From Shewanella aquimarina (GTDB lineage: Bacteria; Pseudomonadota; Gammaproteobacteria; Enterobacterales; Shewanellaceae), in the NCBI RefSeq assembly GCF_023349185.1, contig NZ_JAKIKY010000002.1, positions 424,695 to 488,694 of the forward strand: a stretch of DNA of 64,000 bases, in the 5' to 3' direction. The position numbers were made by a program, and so were the translations under genes. Positions 16,073 to 25,157 of the stretch are shown here, in pieces (positions within the stretch are counted from its first letter, which is position 1; each line of letters opens with the position of its first letter). The notes beneath the pieces were generated by a model. The model saw nothing but the letters and a program-made list of their open reading frames with translations, was not told the DNA's origin and ran no database searches.

Positions 16073-17788
16073 ATGACAGCAGCTAGGGGATTAGCAACTA
16101 AGAGGGAGCCACAGACGCCCCATCAATTCGAGGTTTGTATCGTGGGCAGCGGCGCGGGCGCCGGCCCCATCGCCTATGAGTTGGCCAGAGCCGGGATCGA
16201 CGTGGTCGTGCTGGAAAAGGGCGACTGGTATACCGAGCAGGATTTCGTGAAAGATGAGCAATTGCCGCGCCACAGGGTGTTTCGCTCTCGGTTTGACGAG
16301 GAGCGTCACGTGCTCGAGCTACCCGATGGCGAGGGGGGCTGGCGCCGGGAGACCACGGCGCAGTTTTGGGGCGGCAATATCGTCGGCGGCGCCTCTAACT
16401 TTATGAGTGGCTATTTCCATCGTCTCAAGCCAACGGATTTTCGTCTCGCCTCGATCTATGGGGTGATCCCCGGCAGCAACACGGTCGACTGGCCCATCAG
16501 CTATGAGGAGCTAGAGCCGTATTACACTAAGGTGGAGCAGCTTGTCGGCGTCAGCGGCCGAGTGGTGCAACATCCCCACTTAGAACCTAGGTCGACGCCG
16601 GACTTTCCCTTTGTACCTACCGTCGAGCACCCTATCGCGGCGCGTTTCGATAATGCCTGCGAGGCGCTTAAGCTTAATCCGCTGCCGATGGCGCGGGCCA
16701 TATTGTCTCGCCCCTTCAACGGGCGGATGAGCTGCGAGTATTCCGGCTATTGCGGCAGCTATGGCTGCCATTCGGGTGCCAAGGGCAGCTCCCGGGCGGC
16801 GCTGCTGAACCATGCGGTGGCTAGCGGCCATTGCCGCATCATCCCACGAGCCAAGGTGTATCGACTCAATACCGATAGCAAGGGACGGGTGAGCTCTGCC
16901 GACTATTTCGATGCCAAGGGCGAGAGTCGGCGGATCCAGGCCAAAATTTTCGTGGTTGCCTGCTACGCCATCGAGAGTGCGCGCCTGCTGCTGGCGAGTA
17001 CTGGTGAGAAACACCCCAAGGGGATAGGCAATCGCCATGGCCAGGTTGGCAAGAACCTGCACTGCTGCGCCGGCGGGACCGGCCATGGGGTGTTTAAGCT
17101 GGATAAACTATCAGCCGAGACCGCCAGAGGCCTCAAGCAGCGCGGTCCCTTCTTTAATCGCGCCCTGCAAGACTGGTATGTGATTGATGATAAGGCGGCG
17201 TTCGATAAGCCCGTAAAGGGCGGCACCTTAGACTTCGTGTTCGACCCGCCATCGCCCACCAGTGAGGCGAATGCGCTCAAGTGGCAGGAGGGCAATCTGC
17301 TCTGGGGCACGCCGTTCAAGCAGAAGCTTAAGGCGCACTTTACCCAGTCGCGGGACTTTAAGTTTGAGGTCTTCTGCGACTGGCTCACCCATGATGAGTG
17401 TTTTGTCAGCCTGGATGATGAGGAGAAGGATAAATGGGGCCAGCCGGTGGCCAAGGTGCGCGCCGGTTTTCATCCCCATGATCTTAAGGTCGCCCAGTAT
17501 CTGATCGATCGCGGCGTGGAGGTGATGCAGGCCATGGGTGCCGACGAGGTCTGGGGCAATGTGTTTAGCGACCCCACGGCCAACCTAGTGGCGGGGGGAT
17601 GCCGCTTCGGTGTCGATCCGCGCACATCTGTGCTTGATCCCGATTGCCGGGTACACGATTGCGATAATCTGTATGTGACCGACGGCGCCTTCATGCCAAA
17701 TGGCGGGAGCGTCACCCCGACCTTTACCATTTATGCCAACGCCTTTCGGGTGGCCGACAAGCTGCTAGGGCGCTTAAAGCAGGCTTAG
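16073..17788 (+). CDS. GMC-family FAD-dependent sugar/alcohol dehydrogenase, large subunit
   Basis: A 571-residue flavoprotein. The N-terminal Rossmann motif IVGSGAGAGPIAYELARAG with a following acidic VVLEKG (about 20-48) binds FAD. The substrate part is in the middle, and the C-terminal GMC domain ends with VTDGAFMPNGGSVTPTFTIY, which contains the conserved active-site His/Asn region in this family. I use ATG 16073; a TTG two codons earlier is possible. With the Tat-dependent small subunit it should form a periplasmic dehydrogenase passing electrons to the respiratory chain. The cytochrome c subunit found in three-component members is absent nearby. The substrate is not determinable here. 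Confidence 0.87.
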   Translation: MTAARGLATKREPQTPHQFEVCIVGSGAGAGPIAYELARAGIDVVVLEKGDWYTEQDFVKDEQLPRHRVFRSRFDEERHVLELPDGEGGWRRETTAQFWGGNIVGGASNFMSGYFHRLKPTDFRLASIYGVIPGSNTVDWPISYEELEPYYTKVEQLVGVSGRVVQHPHLEPRSTPDFPFVPTVEHPIAARFDNACEALKLNPLPMARAILSRPFNGRMSCEYSGYCGSYGCHSGAKGSSRAALLNHAVASGHCRIIPRAKVYRLNTDSKGRVSSADYFDAKGESRRIQAKIFVVACYAIESARLLLASTGEKHPKGIGNRHGQVGKNLHCCAGGTGHGVFKLDKLSAETARGLKQRGPFFNRALQDWYVIDDKAAFDKPVKGGTLDFVFDPPSPTSEANALKWQEGNLLWGTPFKQKLKAHFTQSRDFKFEVFCDWLTHDECFVSLDDEEKDKWGQPVAKVRAGFHPHDLKVAQYLIDRGVEVMQAMGADEVWGNVFSDPTANLVAGGCRFGVDPRTSVLDPDCRVHDCDNLYVTDGAFMPNGGSVTPTFTIYANAFRVADKLLGRLKQA

Positions 17789-17886
17789 CTGTGGTGATTC
17801 AGCACGGATTTTGCCCCTGGGTACACAGGGGGCGCAAAGCTTTTCTATACTCAAGGGGATAGCCAGTTTGCAACAGGAGATCCACT

Positions 17887-18096
17887 ATGAGTCATACCTA
17901 CAAGATCATCGAACTCGTTGGTTCCTCACCCATAAGTTCGGACGAGGCGATTAAGAATGCCATCGAATCGGCCAGTCAGTCGCTGCATCATCTCAGGTGG
18001 TTTCAGGTGGTCGAGACCCGGGGGCACTTAGAGGCCGGCTTGATTGCCCACTGGCAGGTGACGATTAAGGTGGGCTTCACCTTAGACTCAGATTGA
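17887..18096 (+). CDS. Dodecin-family flavin-binding protein
   Basis: A 69-residue protein matching dodecins: [10 protein letters not shown] at the N-terminus, the helix [14 protein letters not shown], then [13 protein letters not shown] with the conserved Trp that stacks on flavin, and a terminal WQVTIKVGF strand. Dodecins form hollow dodecamers that store or buffer flavins. The ATG has a strong ribosome-binding site (CAGGAGA). It follows the GMC flavoprotein gene after 98 bases. Confidence 0.92.
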   Translation: MSHTYKIIELVGSSPISSDEAIKNAIESASQSLHHLRWFQVVETRGHLEAGLIAHWQVTIKVGFTLDSD

Positions 18097-18108
18097 TGAT
18101 GCAAGGCG

Positions 18109-19272
18109 TCAGGCGTCCCGGGGCAGCCCCTTTTCGACGGTGCGGATCACCCTCTGGGTCTTACGATTGATTTGAACGTCACCAGACTGCTGGCGCGCCA
18201 GCGCCCAGTCGACATGCTCGCGTACCATGTCGTCGACCTCTTCGCTGTCCCGGCGAGCCTTGAGGGCGGCGATTACATCCTCTGATGCCGGGGCATTACC
18301 CAGGGCAATCGCTATGTTGCGCAGCCAACGCTTATGGCCGATACGGCGAATGGCGCTGCCTTCGGTAAACTTGAGAAACTCCGCCTCGCTCCAGGCAAAG
18401 AGGGTCAATAGTGCTGGACGTTTGAGCGGGTCCCGAGTATGAAAATCGCTTTCCTGGGTCAAGGGCGCCTCACCATTGACCGGACACACCAGCTGACAGT
18501 CGTCACAGCCATAGATGCGGTTGCCTATCAAGGGCCTGAACTCCTCGGGAATTGCCCCCTGCAGTTCTATGGTGAGATAGGAGATGCAGCGTCTGCCATC
18601 CACTACATAGGGCTCGACGATGGCGTTGGTGGGGCAAGACTTGATGCAGGCCACGCAGGTGTTGCAATCGGCTTTGACTGGAATATCCACAGGTAGCGGG
18701 AGATCGATAAGCAGCTCACCCAGGAAGAACCAGCTCCCCGCCTCATGATTGAGTAGCAGGCTGTGCTTGCCCGTCCAGCCGAGCCCGGCCTTATCTGCCA
18801 GTGGGCGTTCTAAGATTGGCGCGGAATCCACGAAGGGGCGGTAATTGGGGCGCGCTAACCCTAAGTCATCCAGCTCGGCCTCAATCTGCTGCCCCAGCTT
18901 CTTTAGCCGGTTGCGGATCATCTTGTGATAGTCACGGCCCCCCGCGTAGCGCGAGATATAAGCCAGATTGGGGTCTTTAAGGTGGGTGGCAAAGCCGGCC
19001 TCTGGCGGCAGGTAGTCCATGCGCGCACTGATGACCCGCACCGTGCCCGGATGCAGCTCATGAGGGCGGGCGCGCATCATGCCATGACTCTCCATATAGC
19101 CCATCTCGCCGTGGTAGCCCTTATCGAGCCAGGCCTGTAGTTTGGGCTCTTCGGCGCCGAGATCGGTATCGCAGATGCCGATTTGCGCAAAGCCTAATGC
19201 CTTACCCCAGGTTTTGATCTTAAGGGCGAGCTGCTGTAATGCTTGAGGCGTCAGGGCGCTGTGGTGAGACAT
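18109..19272 (-). CDS. queG: Epoxyqueuosine reductase QueG
   Basis: A 387-residue cytosolic enzyme that reduces epoxyqueuosine to queuosine, the last step of this tRNA wobble-base modification, using cobalamin and two [4Fe-4S] clusters. I start at ATG 19272 (MSHHSALTP); a longer reading frame to 19362 lacks family support. Cluster motifs are CNTCVACIKSCP and, further on, CDDCQLVC. A C-terminal HEAT-like extension is present, as usual. It is another B12-dependent function in a window with a B12 uptake gene. The gene is convergent with the dodecin gene, 12 bases away. Confidence 0.95.
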   Translation of the reverse strand: MSHHSALTPQALQQLALKIKTWGKALGFAQIGICDTDLGAEEPKLQAWLDKGYHGEMGYMESHGMMRARPHELHPGTVRVISARMDYLPPEAGFATHLKDPNLAYISRYAGGRDYHKMIRNRLKKLGQQIEAELDDLGLARPNYRPFVDSAPILERPLADKAGLGWTGKHSLLLNHEAGSWFFLGELLIDLPLPVDIPVKADCNTCVACIKSCPTNAIVEPYVVDGRRCISYLTIELQGAIPEEFRPLIGNRIYGCDDCQLVCPVNGEAPLTQESDFHTRDPLKRPALLTLFAWSEAEFLKFTEGSAIRRIGHKRWLRNIAIALGNAPASEDVIAALKARRDSEEVDDMVREHVDWALARQQSGDVQINRKTQRVIRTVEKGLPRDA

Positions 19273-19365
19273 ACTTTGGACCAAGAGTGGTGAGGTCAGG
19301 ATAACTGTGGCGCCATGATAACAGTTTTGCTTTGCGTGAGAAAATTTAACACGGCTGGTCAAGGC

Positions 19366-19640
19366 GATGACTAATGCCAGTGGTTAAGGCCATGACTAAT
19401 ACCAGTGATTAATCTAGTGGTTGGGGTTTTGCTTAAAAGAATAGCGAGGGCCTGGTCTTGCCTCTAATGGCGCCTATTGCAATTTGGCTGGGCGCTATTT
19501 AAGTTGGGAAGAGGAGTCGAGAAAAGGGCTCGGCAGCATAGGCACAAATTTAGGCTCTGAATATAGGCACTAATTTAGACACTAACTATAGGCGCTGAAT
19601 ATGGGCGCCAAATATAGGCATTAGTATAGGCATAGGGAAA
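19366..19640. repeat. Degenerate tandem repeats in an intergenic region
   Basis: Two sets of repeats occupy the 428-base gap between queG and the next gene. At 19366-19415 a 25-base unit (ATGACTAATGCCAGTGGTTA) occurs twice, with several changes. At about 19538-19640, seven or eight units of 12-13 bases follow the pattern AGGCRCTRAATAT, for example AGGCTCTGAATAT, AGGCGCTGAATAT and GGGCGCCAAATAT. No gene is seen here, and the promoter for the rightward gene probably lies in it. Confidence 0.7.
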
Positions 19641-19700
19641 GCCTGCCCATCTTAGACGATAATCAATAACAGGCGTTGGCCTAACTTGCGGGAGAGCAAT

Positions 19701-20510
19701 TTGATCTGGTGTAGCGCGTGGCGCATCTTGCTGATTGGTTTATCGCTGATCTATTTATCACTGCTTGGTCTATCTCGTCCGGTTGGGGCGGCGCCCCTGC
19801 GTATGTTGACCGAAGAGTGGGCGCCCATGAGCTATCAGGAACAGGGGCTTCCCATGGGCTATGGTGTCAGCCTGGTACGGCGCCTCGCCAGTGAACTGGG
19901 CGAAGAGGCCAATATCGAGGTATTGCCTTGGGCGAGGGCTTTTGCCATCGCAGAGGGCCAGGCCAATGTGCTCTTGTTTGCCACCTCTCGCAACGAGCAG
20001 CGCAGCAGGAATTTCGATTTCGTCGGTCCAATTGCTACCACCAGTATCTCTATCTATGCCAAGGCCGAAGACAGGGTCACGCCCACATCGGTAGCCGAGC
20101 TGGATGCTCTGGGCAGCGTCGGCGTCTATCGTGGCTCTCTGGGGGAGTCTATCCTGATGCGTCAAGGGGTAGAGCACCTGACTGTGGCTAGCTTTCCCCA
20201 GCAGTCGGCGCGTCAGCTACAGCACGACAGGATCCGTTTCTGGTGTCAGGCCGATCTGGCGGTGGCGCGACTGCTGGACGAGGTGAATATGGGGCTGGAT
20301 GAGGTGCATCCCGTGTTGGAGCTGGCGCAGGTAGATCTCTATCTGGCTTTCTCTAAGGGGACCGATCCAGAGCGGGTGCTTCGCTGGCATGATGCCCTGG
20401 CTAAGCTGCAGGCATCAGGCGAGATGGCGCGCCTCTATCACGAATGGTTTCCCAAACTCACTCCACCCCATCGTATCGAGTTGCTTAAACACGGTGACTT
20501 AAGTTTGTAG
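19701..20510 (+). CDS. Periplasmic solute-binding protein (amino-acid-type, SBP family 3)
   Basis: About 269 residues, starting at the TTG at 19701 with GGGAG six bases upstream; an ATG start is not available nearby. A signal peptide covers roughly residues 1-33 (hydrophobic LIGLSLIYLSLLGL, ending VGA). The mature protein follows the SBP_bac_3 pattern: LRMLTEEWAPMSY, GYGVSLVRRLASELG, and FDFVGPIATTSISIYAK. No transporter permease or ATPase gene is adjacent. Many such orphan proteins in this group are sensors or accessory binding proteins, so transport is not proven. Confidence 0.75.
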   Translation: MIWCSAWRILLIGLSLIYLSLLGLSRPVGAAPLRMLTEEWAPMSYQEQGLPMGYGVSLVRRLASELGEEANIEVLPWARAFAIAEGQANVLLFATSRNEQRSRNFDFVGPIATTSISIYAKAEDRVTPTSVAELDALGSVGVYRGSLGESILMRQGVEHLTVASFPQQSARQLQHDRIRFWCQADLAVARLLDEVNMGLDEVHPVLELAQVDLYLAFSKGTDPERVLRWHDALAKLQASGEMARLYHEWFPKLTPPHRIELLKHGDLSL

Positions 20511-20522
20511 GTCGCTGGTTTT

Positions 20523-20542
20523 TCGCGGTTAGCTAACCGCGA
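20523..20542. repeat. Perfect 20-bp palindrome between convergent genes
   Basis: TCGCGGTTAGCTAACCGCGA is a perfect inverted repeat 13 bases after the binding-protein stop. It could form a hairpin, but no T-run follows on the plus strand, so a terminator role is uncertain. Confidence 0.6.
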
Positions 20543-20610
20543 CTATTGGTTGACTGCTGCGTCTTAACTGTGGCTTCTGGTTAATTGCAGCTGTCGGTTA
20601 ATTGAAATTA

Positions 20611-22518
20611 TTAGGTATCTAATATGGCGCAGTTACGACCCGATGACTTGGCGCGGTAGAGGGCATCGTCGGCCCGTTTCAACAGCTGCTCGAAGCTCTT
20701 GTCGCCATCTGTGCAGGCGATACCTGCGCTGATGGTGAGCTTGAAATTCATGTAGACGTCATCGAAATTGCTGCTCTCTACCGTGGTGACCAAGCGCTGG
20801 GCCACATTGAGGGCCTGCTCGGCCGTAGTGCCGGGCAGGATAACCAGAAACTCTTCTCCGCCGACACGCCCCACCAGATCTTGTTTACGCATCAGTCCGT
20901 TGCTGATGTTGGCGAGGGCGATGAGCACCTTATCACCTATATCATGGCCATACTTATCGTTCACCTTCTTAAAGTGGTCGGCATCGAACAGTATGATCGA
21001 CAGCGGGTGGTGCTCCTCATTCTTGGACTTGAAGTATCCCTCACCCTTGGAGTAGGTGTAGCGCCGGTTAGGCAACTGGGTCAGGTGGTCCGTCAGCGCC
21101 AGGATTGAGAGCAGCTTGGACTTCTGTGACTGCTTGTAGGCGACGATCGAGAGAATGATCATGATGATGCAACCCAGCACGATCACCGCCAGTTGCAGAT
21201 ACTTGTTCTGCTTGAGGATCACCAGCTCGTTTTCCTTGATCTTCTGCAGTTCGATCAGCTGCTGGTTCTCGCGCTCTATCTGTTCGGTATTGAAGCGAGT
21301 TCGCATCTCGGTGGTGCGATTGGTCTGCTGGGTGGCATCCAAGGATTTGTGGGTCTGTATGTAGCTCAGTAGCGCCTCGTAGGCCTGTTGCCAGTCTTTT
21401 TCGGCGACGAATATCTGGCTATGTACCATGTGTAGCTTTTCCAGGCCGCGGGCATTCTTGATCGCCTCAAAGCTCCGCTTGGCCTTGTCGATATAATCGA
21501 GTGCCTGAGGATATTGCCCCTTGTTGAGGGCCGACTGTGCCTGATAGAGGCGCATGAAACTATAGCTGCCCCCTATTTCCGGTTGCACGTGCTTCTCTGC
21601 GAGATCCAGGTAGGCCTTGGCTTCGTCTTCACGGTGAAGCTGAATCAATACGCCGGCGACATTCACTGCTGTATAGGAGCTGGCCTCTTCGCCTTGGGTA
21701 TCGCGCCAGTATTGATGGGCTTCCCTGTGTTTCTTCAGCGCCGCCTCATACTCGCCCAGCTCTTCCAGGGCGAAACCTATTTCTGTCTTGATGGCGTTGG
21801 CACCGTCTCTGTCACCCGTATCTTCGAATCCTTTTTCCAGCTTGCTATAGTACTTGATCGCCGTCTGGGGATCGCCGAAGCGGCGATAGCTGGTGGCCAG
21901 CTCGGTGAGGTTATAGATGGCCCAGTATTGCAGGTTGAGGGATTCATAGAGGTGTTGGGCGGTGATCAGATCCTCCAGCGCCTGGGCAAAGTTGCCCTGA
22001 AAAGAGTAGATGGCGCCGCGCAGTGAGCGTGAGTCGGCGATCAGCCTTGGGGATTCTATCAGATAGGCTTCGGCGACAACCTTGTTGTATTCCTCCAGTG
22101 CCACCTCCACCTCGCCCAGCAGTTGGTGCATGAAGGCGCGGCACAGCTTGAGATCTGTGGTTATCTCTGGCGAGGCTGCGACCCCTTCGGTAAGGAGTTT
22201 CATGTCGGCAAAGGCGATGGCATCTTTGAGCGCTTGCTGCTTGGTGATGTCATAGTTGTTCCAGCAAAGCACAGTCTGCAGCTTGAGGTAACGCTCCATG
22301 TCATCGGGCGAGACATTGGTCGTCAGGAAACCAAGCGCCTCTTTGATCGCTTCTTGGTCACTATATTCGCCGTGATCGAATTTCTTGAAAATAGCATCTA
22401 TCTCTTCGGCGGTATTTTCTTGCGCCAGGCTCGATGGGCTGAGCCCTAAGAGTGGGAGGCTAAGACTGATCAGCAGCAGAGACGTTATCCAGGATTTTGC
22501 TTTTATTTTTCTTGTCAT
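20611..22518 (-). CDS. TPR-containing membrane diguanylate cyclase (GGDEF)
   Basis: About 635 residues, starting at ATG 22518 so that a signal or membrane segment (MTRKIKAKSW, then LLLISLSLPLLGLSP) opens the protein; an upstream ATG at 22569 is possible. TPR repeats fill about 40-400 and should lie in the periplasm. A transmembrane helix follows (YLQLAVIVLGCIIMIILSIV). The cytoplasmic GGDEF domain carries the active-site motif GGEEF and, five residues before it, RKQD, a canonical RxxD product-inhibition site. It should make cyclic di-GMP in response to a ligand or partner of the TPR domain. No EAL domain. Confidence 0.92.
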   Translation of the reverse strand: MTRKIKAKSWITSLLLISLSLPLLGLSPSSLAQENTAEEIDAIFKKFDHGEYSDQEAIKEALGFLTTNVSPDDMERYLKLQTVLCWNNYDITKQQALKDAIAFADMKLLTEGVAASPEITTDLKLCRAFMHQLLGEVEVALEEYNKVVAEAYLIESPRLIADSRSLRGAIYSFQGNFAQALEDLITAQHLYESLNLQYWAIYNLTELATSYRRFGDPQTAIKYYSKLEKGFEDTGDRDGANAIKTEIGFALEELGEYEAALKKHREAHQYWRDTQGEEASSYTAVNVAGVLIQLHREDEAKAYLDLAEKHVQPEIGGSYSFMRLYQAQSALNKGQYPQALDYIDKAKRSFEAIKNARGLEKLHMVHSQIFVAEKDWQQAYEALLSYIQTHKSLDATQQTNRTTEMRTRFNTEQIERENQQLIELQKIKENELVILKQNKYLQLAVIVLGCIIMIILSIVAYKQSQKSKLLSILALTDHLTQLPNRRYTYSKGEGYFKSKNEEHHPLSIILFDADHFKKVNDKYGHDIGDKVLIALANISNGLMRKQDLVGRVGGEEFLVILPGTTAEQALNVAQRLVTTVESSNFDDVYMNFKLTISAGIACTDGDKSFEQLLKRADDALYRAKSSGRNCAILDT

Positions 22519-22798
22519 TTTTAGCTTTGCCAACCTTGCTATGTGACCATTTAACCATAGCATAAACACTTTTTTTGTAACTATATTATACGGATGACAG
22601 TTTATTGACAGTAAAAAGTATATTTTTTATGCGTTTATTTTTAACTTTTATATAACAAAAGTGGCAACTTTGCTTTTCAGCCGGACTAGGGGTATAACGT
22701 CAGCCCTTATTTTGCGCCCGCTTGGCGGCCTAATCCGGCGAGTGTTTTTCGGCGAACCTGGCCGCGGTGAGAGCGGCGTGTTGTGTTGAGAGTGTCTT

Positions 22799-23236
22799 AT
22801 GAGTAAACCCAGTCAAGAATATCAGGCGATCGCCGAACAGGCGGCGCTGAACGTATGTAATACCGTGATCCCTATGGATAAGGTGCCGGCAAATCTGCTG
22901 GAAGCCTATGCCAATCTGTTTAACGAGCTGTTAAGCGATGAAGAGGGTAAATTTTCCACCGCCTGGGAGGCCCTGCCTACCAGCGCCAAGGGGCTAGTGG
23001 CTCAGGCCGAATTCCACGGCTTCTATATCGCTAACTCTTGGTTGCAACTTAGCCGCGTCGCTCAGGATATCGCCGAGCTGGCCGATAGCGACGAGGCGAT
23101 TGAGGAGAAGGAGTACAACAACATCTTTACCCGTCTTTCAGATGCCTCGCTCAAGGAGAGTGTGAAGAAGTTGAAGAAGGCCCGCACCGACCGCGCGCTA
23201 CTCAATAGCATCAAGGCGGTCATCGCGGGTAAATAA
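22799..23236 (+). CDS. Conserved helical protein, DUF3069-like
   Basis: A 145-residue soluble, helix-rich protein without signal peptide. The sequence (for example LEAYANLFNELLSDEEGKF, and a basic C-terminal KKLKKARTDRALLNSIKAV) resembles a small family known from Shewanella and Vibrio that I recall as DUF3069. The number is from memory. Function is unknown. It is monocistronic, and its 230-base upstream region shared with the cyclase gene is AT-rich. Confidence 0.75.
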   Translation: MSKPSQEYQAIAEQAALNVCNTVIPMDKVPANLLEAYANLFNELLSDEEGKFSTAWEALPTSAKGLVAQAEFHGFYIANSWLQLSRVAQDIAELADSDEAIEEKEYNNIFTRLSDASLKESVKKLKKARTDRALLNSIKAVIAGK

Positions 23237-23290
23237 TTGGGCCGATAATAGACTGGTAGCTAGCTTGCGCAATTGGCTACCGGCAGCGCG

Positions 23291-23983
23291 CTATTTTATC
23301 GAGGCTATCTCATCCTCTGTCAGGTAGCGCCATTCACCCGGTGCCAGACTCTCGTCCAGCACAATCTCGCCGATAGACTCCCTGTGCAGTCCCACCACCT
23401 TGTTGCCGACGGCGGCAAACATACGTTTCACCTGATGATATTTGCCTTCGGTGATGGTGAGTCTCGCCTCATGGCTGCCAAGCAACTCAAGCTTGGCCGG
23501 TTTAGTGAGTCCCTCTTCGCTGCGCAGTGCCAGCCCGGTGGCAAATTGCTCGACCCACTCCTCTTTGAGGGGATCGGCCAGCTGCACCAGATAGGTCTTA
23601 CCGCATTCGCGTTTCGGCGAGGTGACCCTGTGGGACCACTGACCGTCGCTGGTGATCAGCACCAGCCCAGTGGTATCGGCGTCCAGTCGTCCGGCGATGT
23701 GTAGGTCTTCTTTATGGGGCAGTTCGAGCAGATTGAGCACAGAAGGGTAGACCTCATCGACGGTCGAGCAGAGGGTATCCACCGGCTTGTGCAGCATGAT
23801 AAAACGTGGCCCAATCAGCGAGATAGGCTCGCCGTCCAGACAGACTTTCTGGCTATCATTCAACTTGAAGCTGCCATCTTTGATCACCTGGCCATCGACG
23901 GTCACTTCACCTCTGTGAAGGGCCTTCTTGGCCAAGGAGCGGCTGAGGTGGGTGGATTCGCTGATAAATTTGTCTAAACGCAC
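23291..23983 (-). CDS. rsuA: 16S rRNA pseudouridine synthase RsuA
   Basis: A 230-residue enzyme. It has an N-terminal S4 RNA-binding domain (MRLDKFISESTHLSRSLAKK, residues 1-60) and the catalytic domain with GRLDADTTGL, in which the Asp of RLD is the catalytic nucleophile. Length and sequence fit RsuA, which converts uridine 516 (E. coli numbering) of 16S rRNA to pseudouridine. A close relative acting on 23S rRNA (RluE/RluB type) is the alternative, but the S4-plus-size pattern favours RsuA. Confidence 0.9.
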   Translation of the reverse strand: MRLDKFISESTHLSRSLAKKALHRGEVTVDGQVIKDGSFKLNDSQKVCLDGEPISLIGPRFIMLHKPVDTLCSTVDEVYPSVLNLLELPHKEDLHIAGRLDADTTGLVLITSDGQWSHRVTSPKRECGKTYLVQLADPLKEEWVEQFATGLALRSEEGLTKPAKLELLGSHEARLTITEGKYHQVKRMFAAVGNKVVGLHRESIGEIVLDESLAPGEWRYLTEDEIASIK

Positions 23984-24148
23984 TGGGTTAACCTAAGGAT
24001 GCTACTGTGGGGCGCTATTATGAGGCCACAGAGAAGAAAGGAAAAGTGCGAGAAAGGAAAAGTGGCAATCGGGATAAATGCCGGTAAGGAAAAATGTTAG
24101 CATGAGTAATCTTATATTGTGTATGCATCCCTAAGGAGTCGGCAGGCG

Positions 24149-24685
24149 ATGGAAGCTCTTAGTGAATTTGACAAGATGATCGGCGGTCAGGAGTACAACT
24201 GCCTCGACAGCGAGTTGCAAAAGCGCTGGCAGTTGCGGCAACAGGCGAACGCCGAGATGAACCGGCGCGGGGAAGTGGACAATGAGCTGCTGCCTCATCT
24301 GGATTCCCAGGCCGTGATTAAGCTGCCGCTCTATATCAGCTATGGGCAGAATCTGCATGTGGCGCCTCAGGTATTTATCAACGTCAATGTTACCCTGCAG
24401 GACAACGCCCCTATCACCATAGGTCGCCAGACCATGATAGGGCCAAACGTGCAGTGCTACACCGCCAATCACCCACTGGATTCGGAGCGTCGCTGTGAGG
24501 GCTGGGAACAGGCCGAGGCTATCCTGATCGGCGAGCGGGTATGGATTGGTGGCGGGGCGATCATTCTGCCGGGCGTAACCATAGGCGATGAGGCGGTTGT
24601 CGCGGCGGGCGCCGTGGTGACTAAGGATGTTCCTCCTAAAACTCTAGTGGGCGGTAATCCGGCGCGGGTGATACGGTATATCTAG
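24149..24685 (+). CDS. Maltose/galactoside O-acetyltransferase family (hexapeptide repeat)
   Basis: A 178-residue left-handed beta-helix acetyltransferase of the Maa/LacA/NodL type. The N-terminal helical part includes DKMIGGQEYNCLDSEL; hexapeptide repeats run from about 75, with the catalytic His in YTANHPLDSERR and the C-terminal coils GGGAIILPGVTIGDEAVVAAG and NPARVIRYI (each short repeats). It transfers acetyl from acetyl-CoA to a sugar; which one is unknown. I use ATG 24149 (AAGGAG upstream). The TAG stop (24683-24685) is contributed by the first bases of a repeat element. Confidence 0.88.
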   Translation: MEALSEFDKMIGGQEYNCLDSELQKRWQLRQQANAEMNRRGEVDNELLPHLDSQAVIKLPLYISYGQNLHVAPQVFINVNVTLQDNAPITIGRQTMIGPNVQCYTANHPLDSERRCEGWEQAEAILIGERVWIGGGAIILPGVTIGDEAVVAAGAVVTKDVPPKTLVGGNPARVIRYI

Positions 24686-24950
24686 GGCCTGTTGACCTTT
24701 TGAGAACAATTTTTGTTCTAATTGAGCACGTTCAAATCGCGGCATGAGGCTTGAAGTATAGTTATTCTATATAAAAGCCGAGTAACAAAGAGTTGAACGT
24801 GCTCAAGACGAACCCTGCGGGCAGCGTCTGTATCATTTTTCTACTGCGTTATCGCTCATTGATGTAGTGCACTACATTACAATCGCTCTGCCTTGTATAA
24901 AAGCGATACAGAATGCTGCAAAAATGAACGCGAAAGATAAACAGGCCCTA
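24683..24950 (-). repeat. 268-bp terminal-inverted-repeat element, copy 2 (inverted)
   Basis: Same length and internal sequence as 8121-8388 but in the opposite orientation, with only scattered differences. It starts with TAGGGCCTGTTGACCTTTT and ends ACAGGCCCTA. The internal stem TTGAGCACGTTCAA/TTGAACGTGCTCAA is at 24722-24735 and 24793-24806. As in copy 1, the first three bases are the stop codon of the gene to its left. Confidence 0.88.
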
Positions 24951-25157
24951 GGCGCTACTGGGCTGCAGGCCTAGGGAGAGGAAATCTTTACTTACATATG
25001 AGTAACCATAATTTCACCCATGGGCCGCAGATAAACTTGTTTACATTGGCCTAATCCCTTTAACATAGGTCTCTTGAAGCAGTTTTTGCACCATTTTGGC
25101 TTCGCCATGACAGTCGCATTGCTAACAAAAAAACAATTAAGCATAAAAGGAATTCAC

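Noticed and set aside
15836..17479. Several antisense frames opposite the GMC dehydrogenase pair
   Set aside because: They lie within well-supported coding sequence and give no domain.
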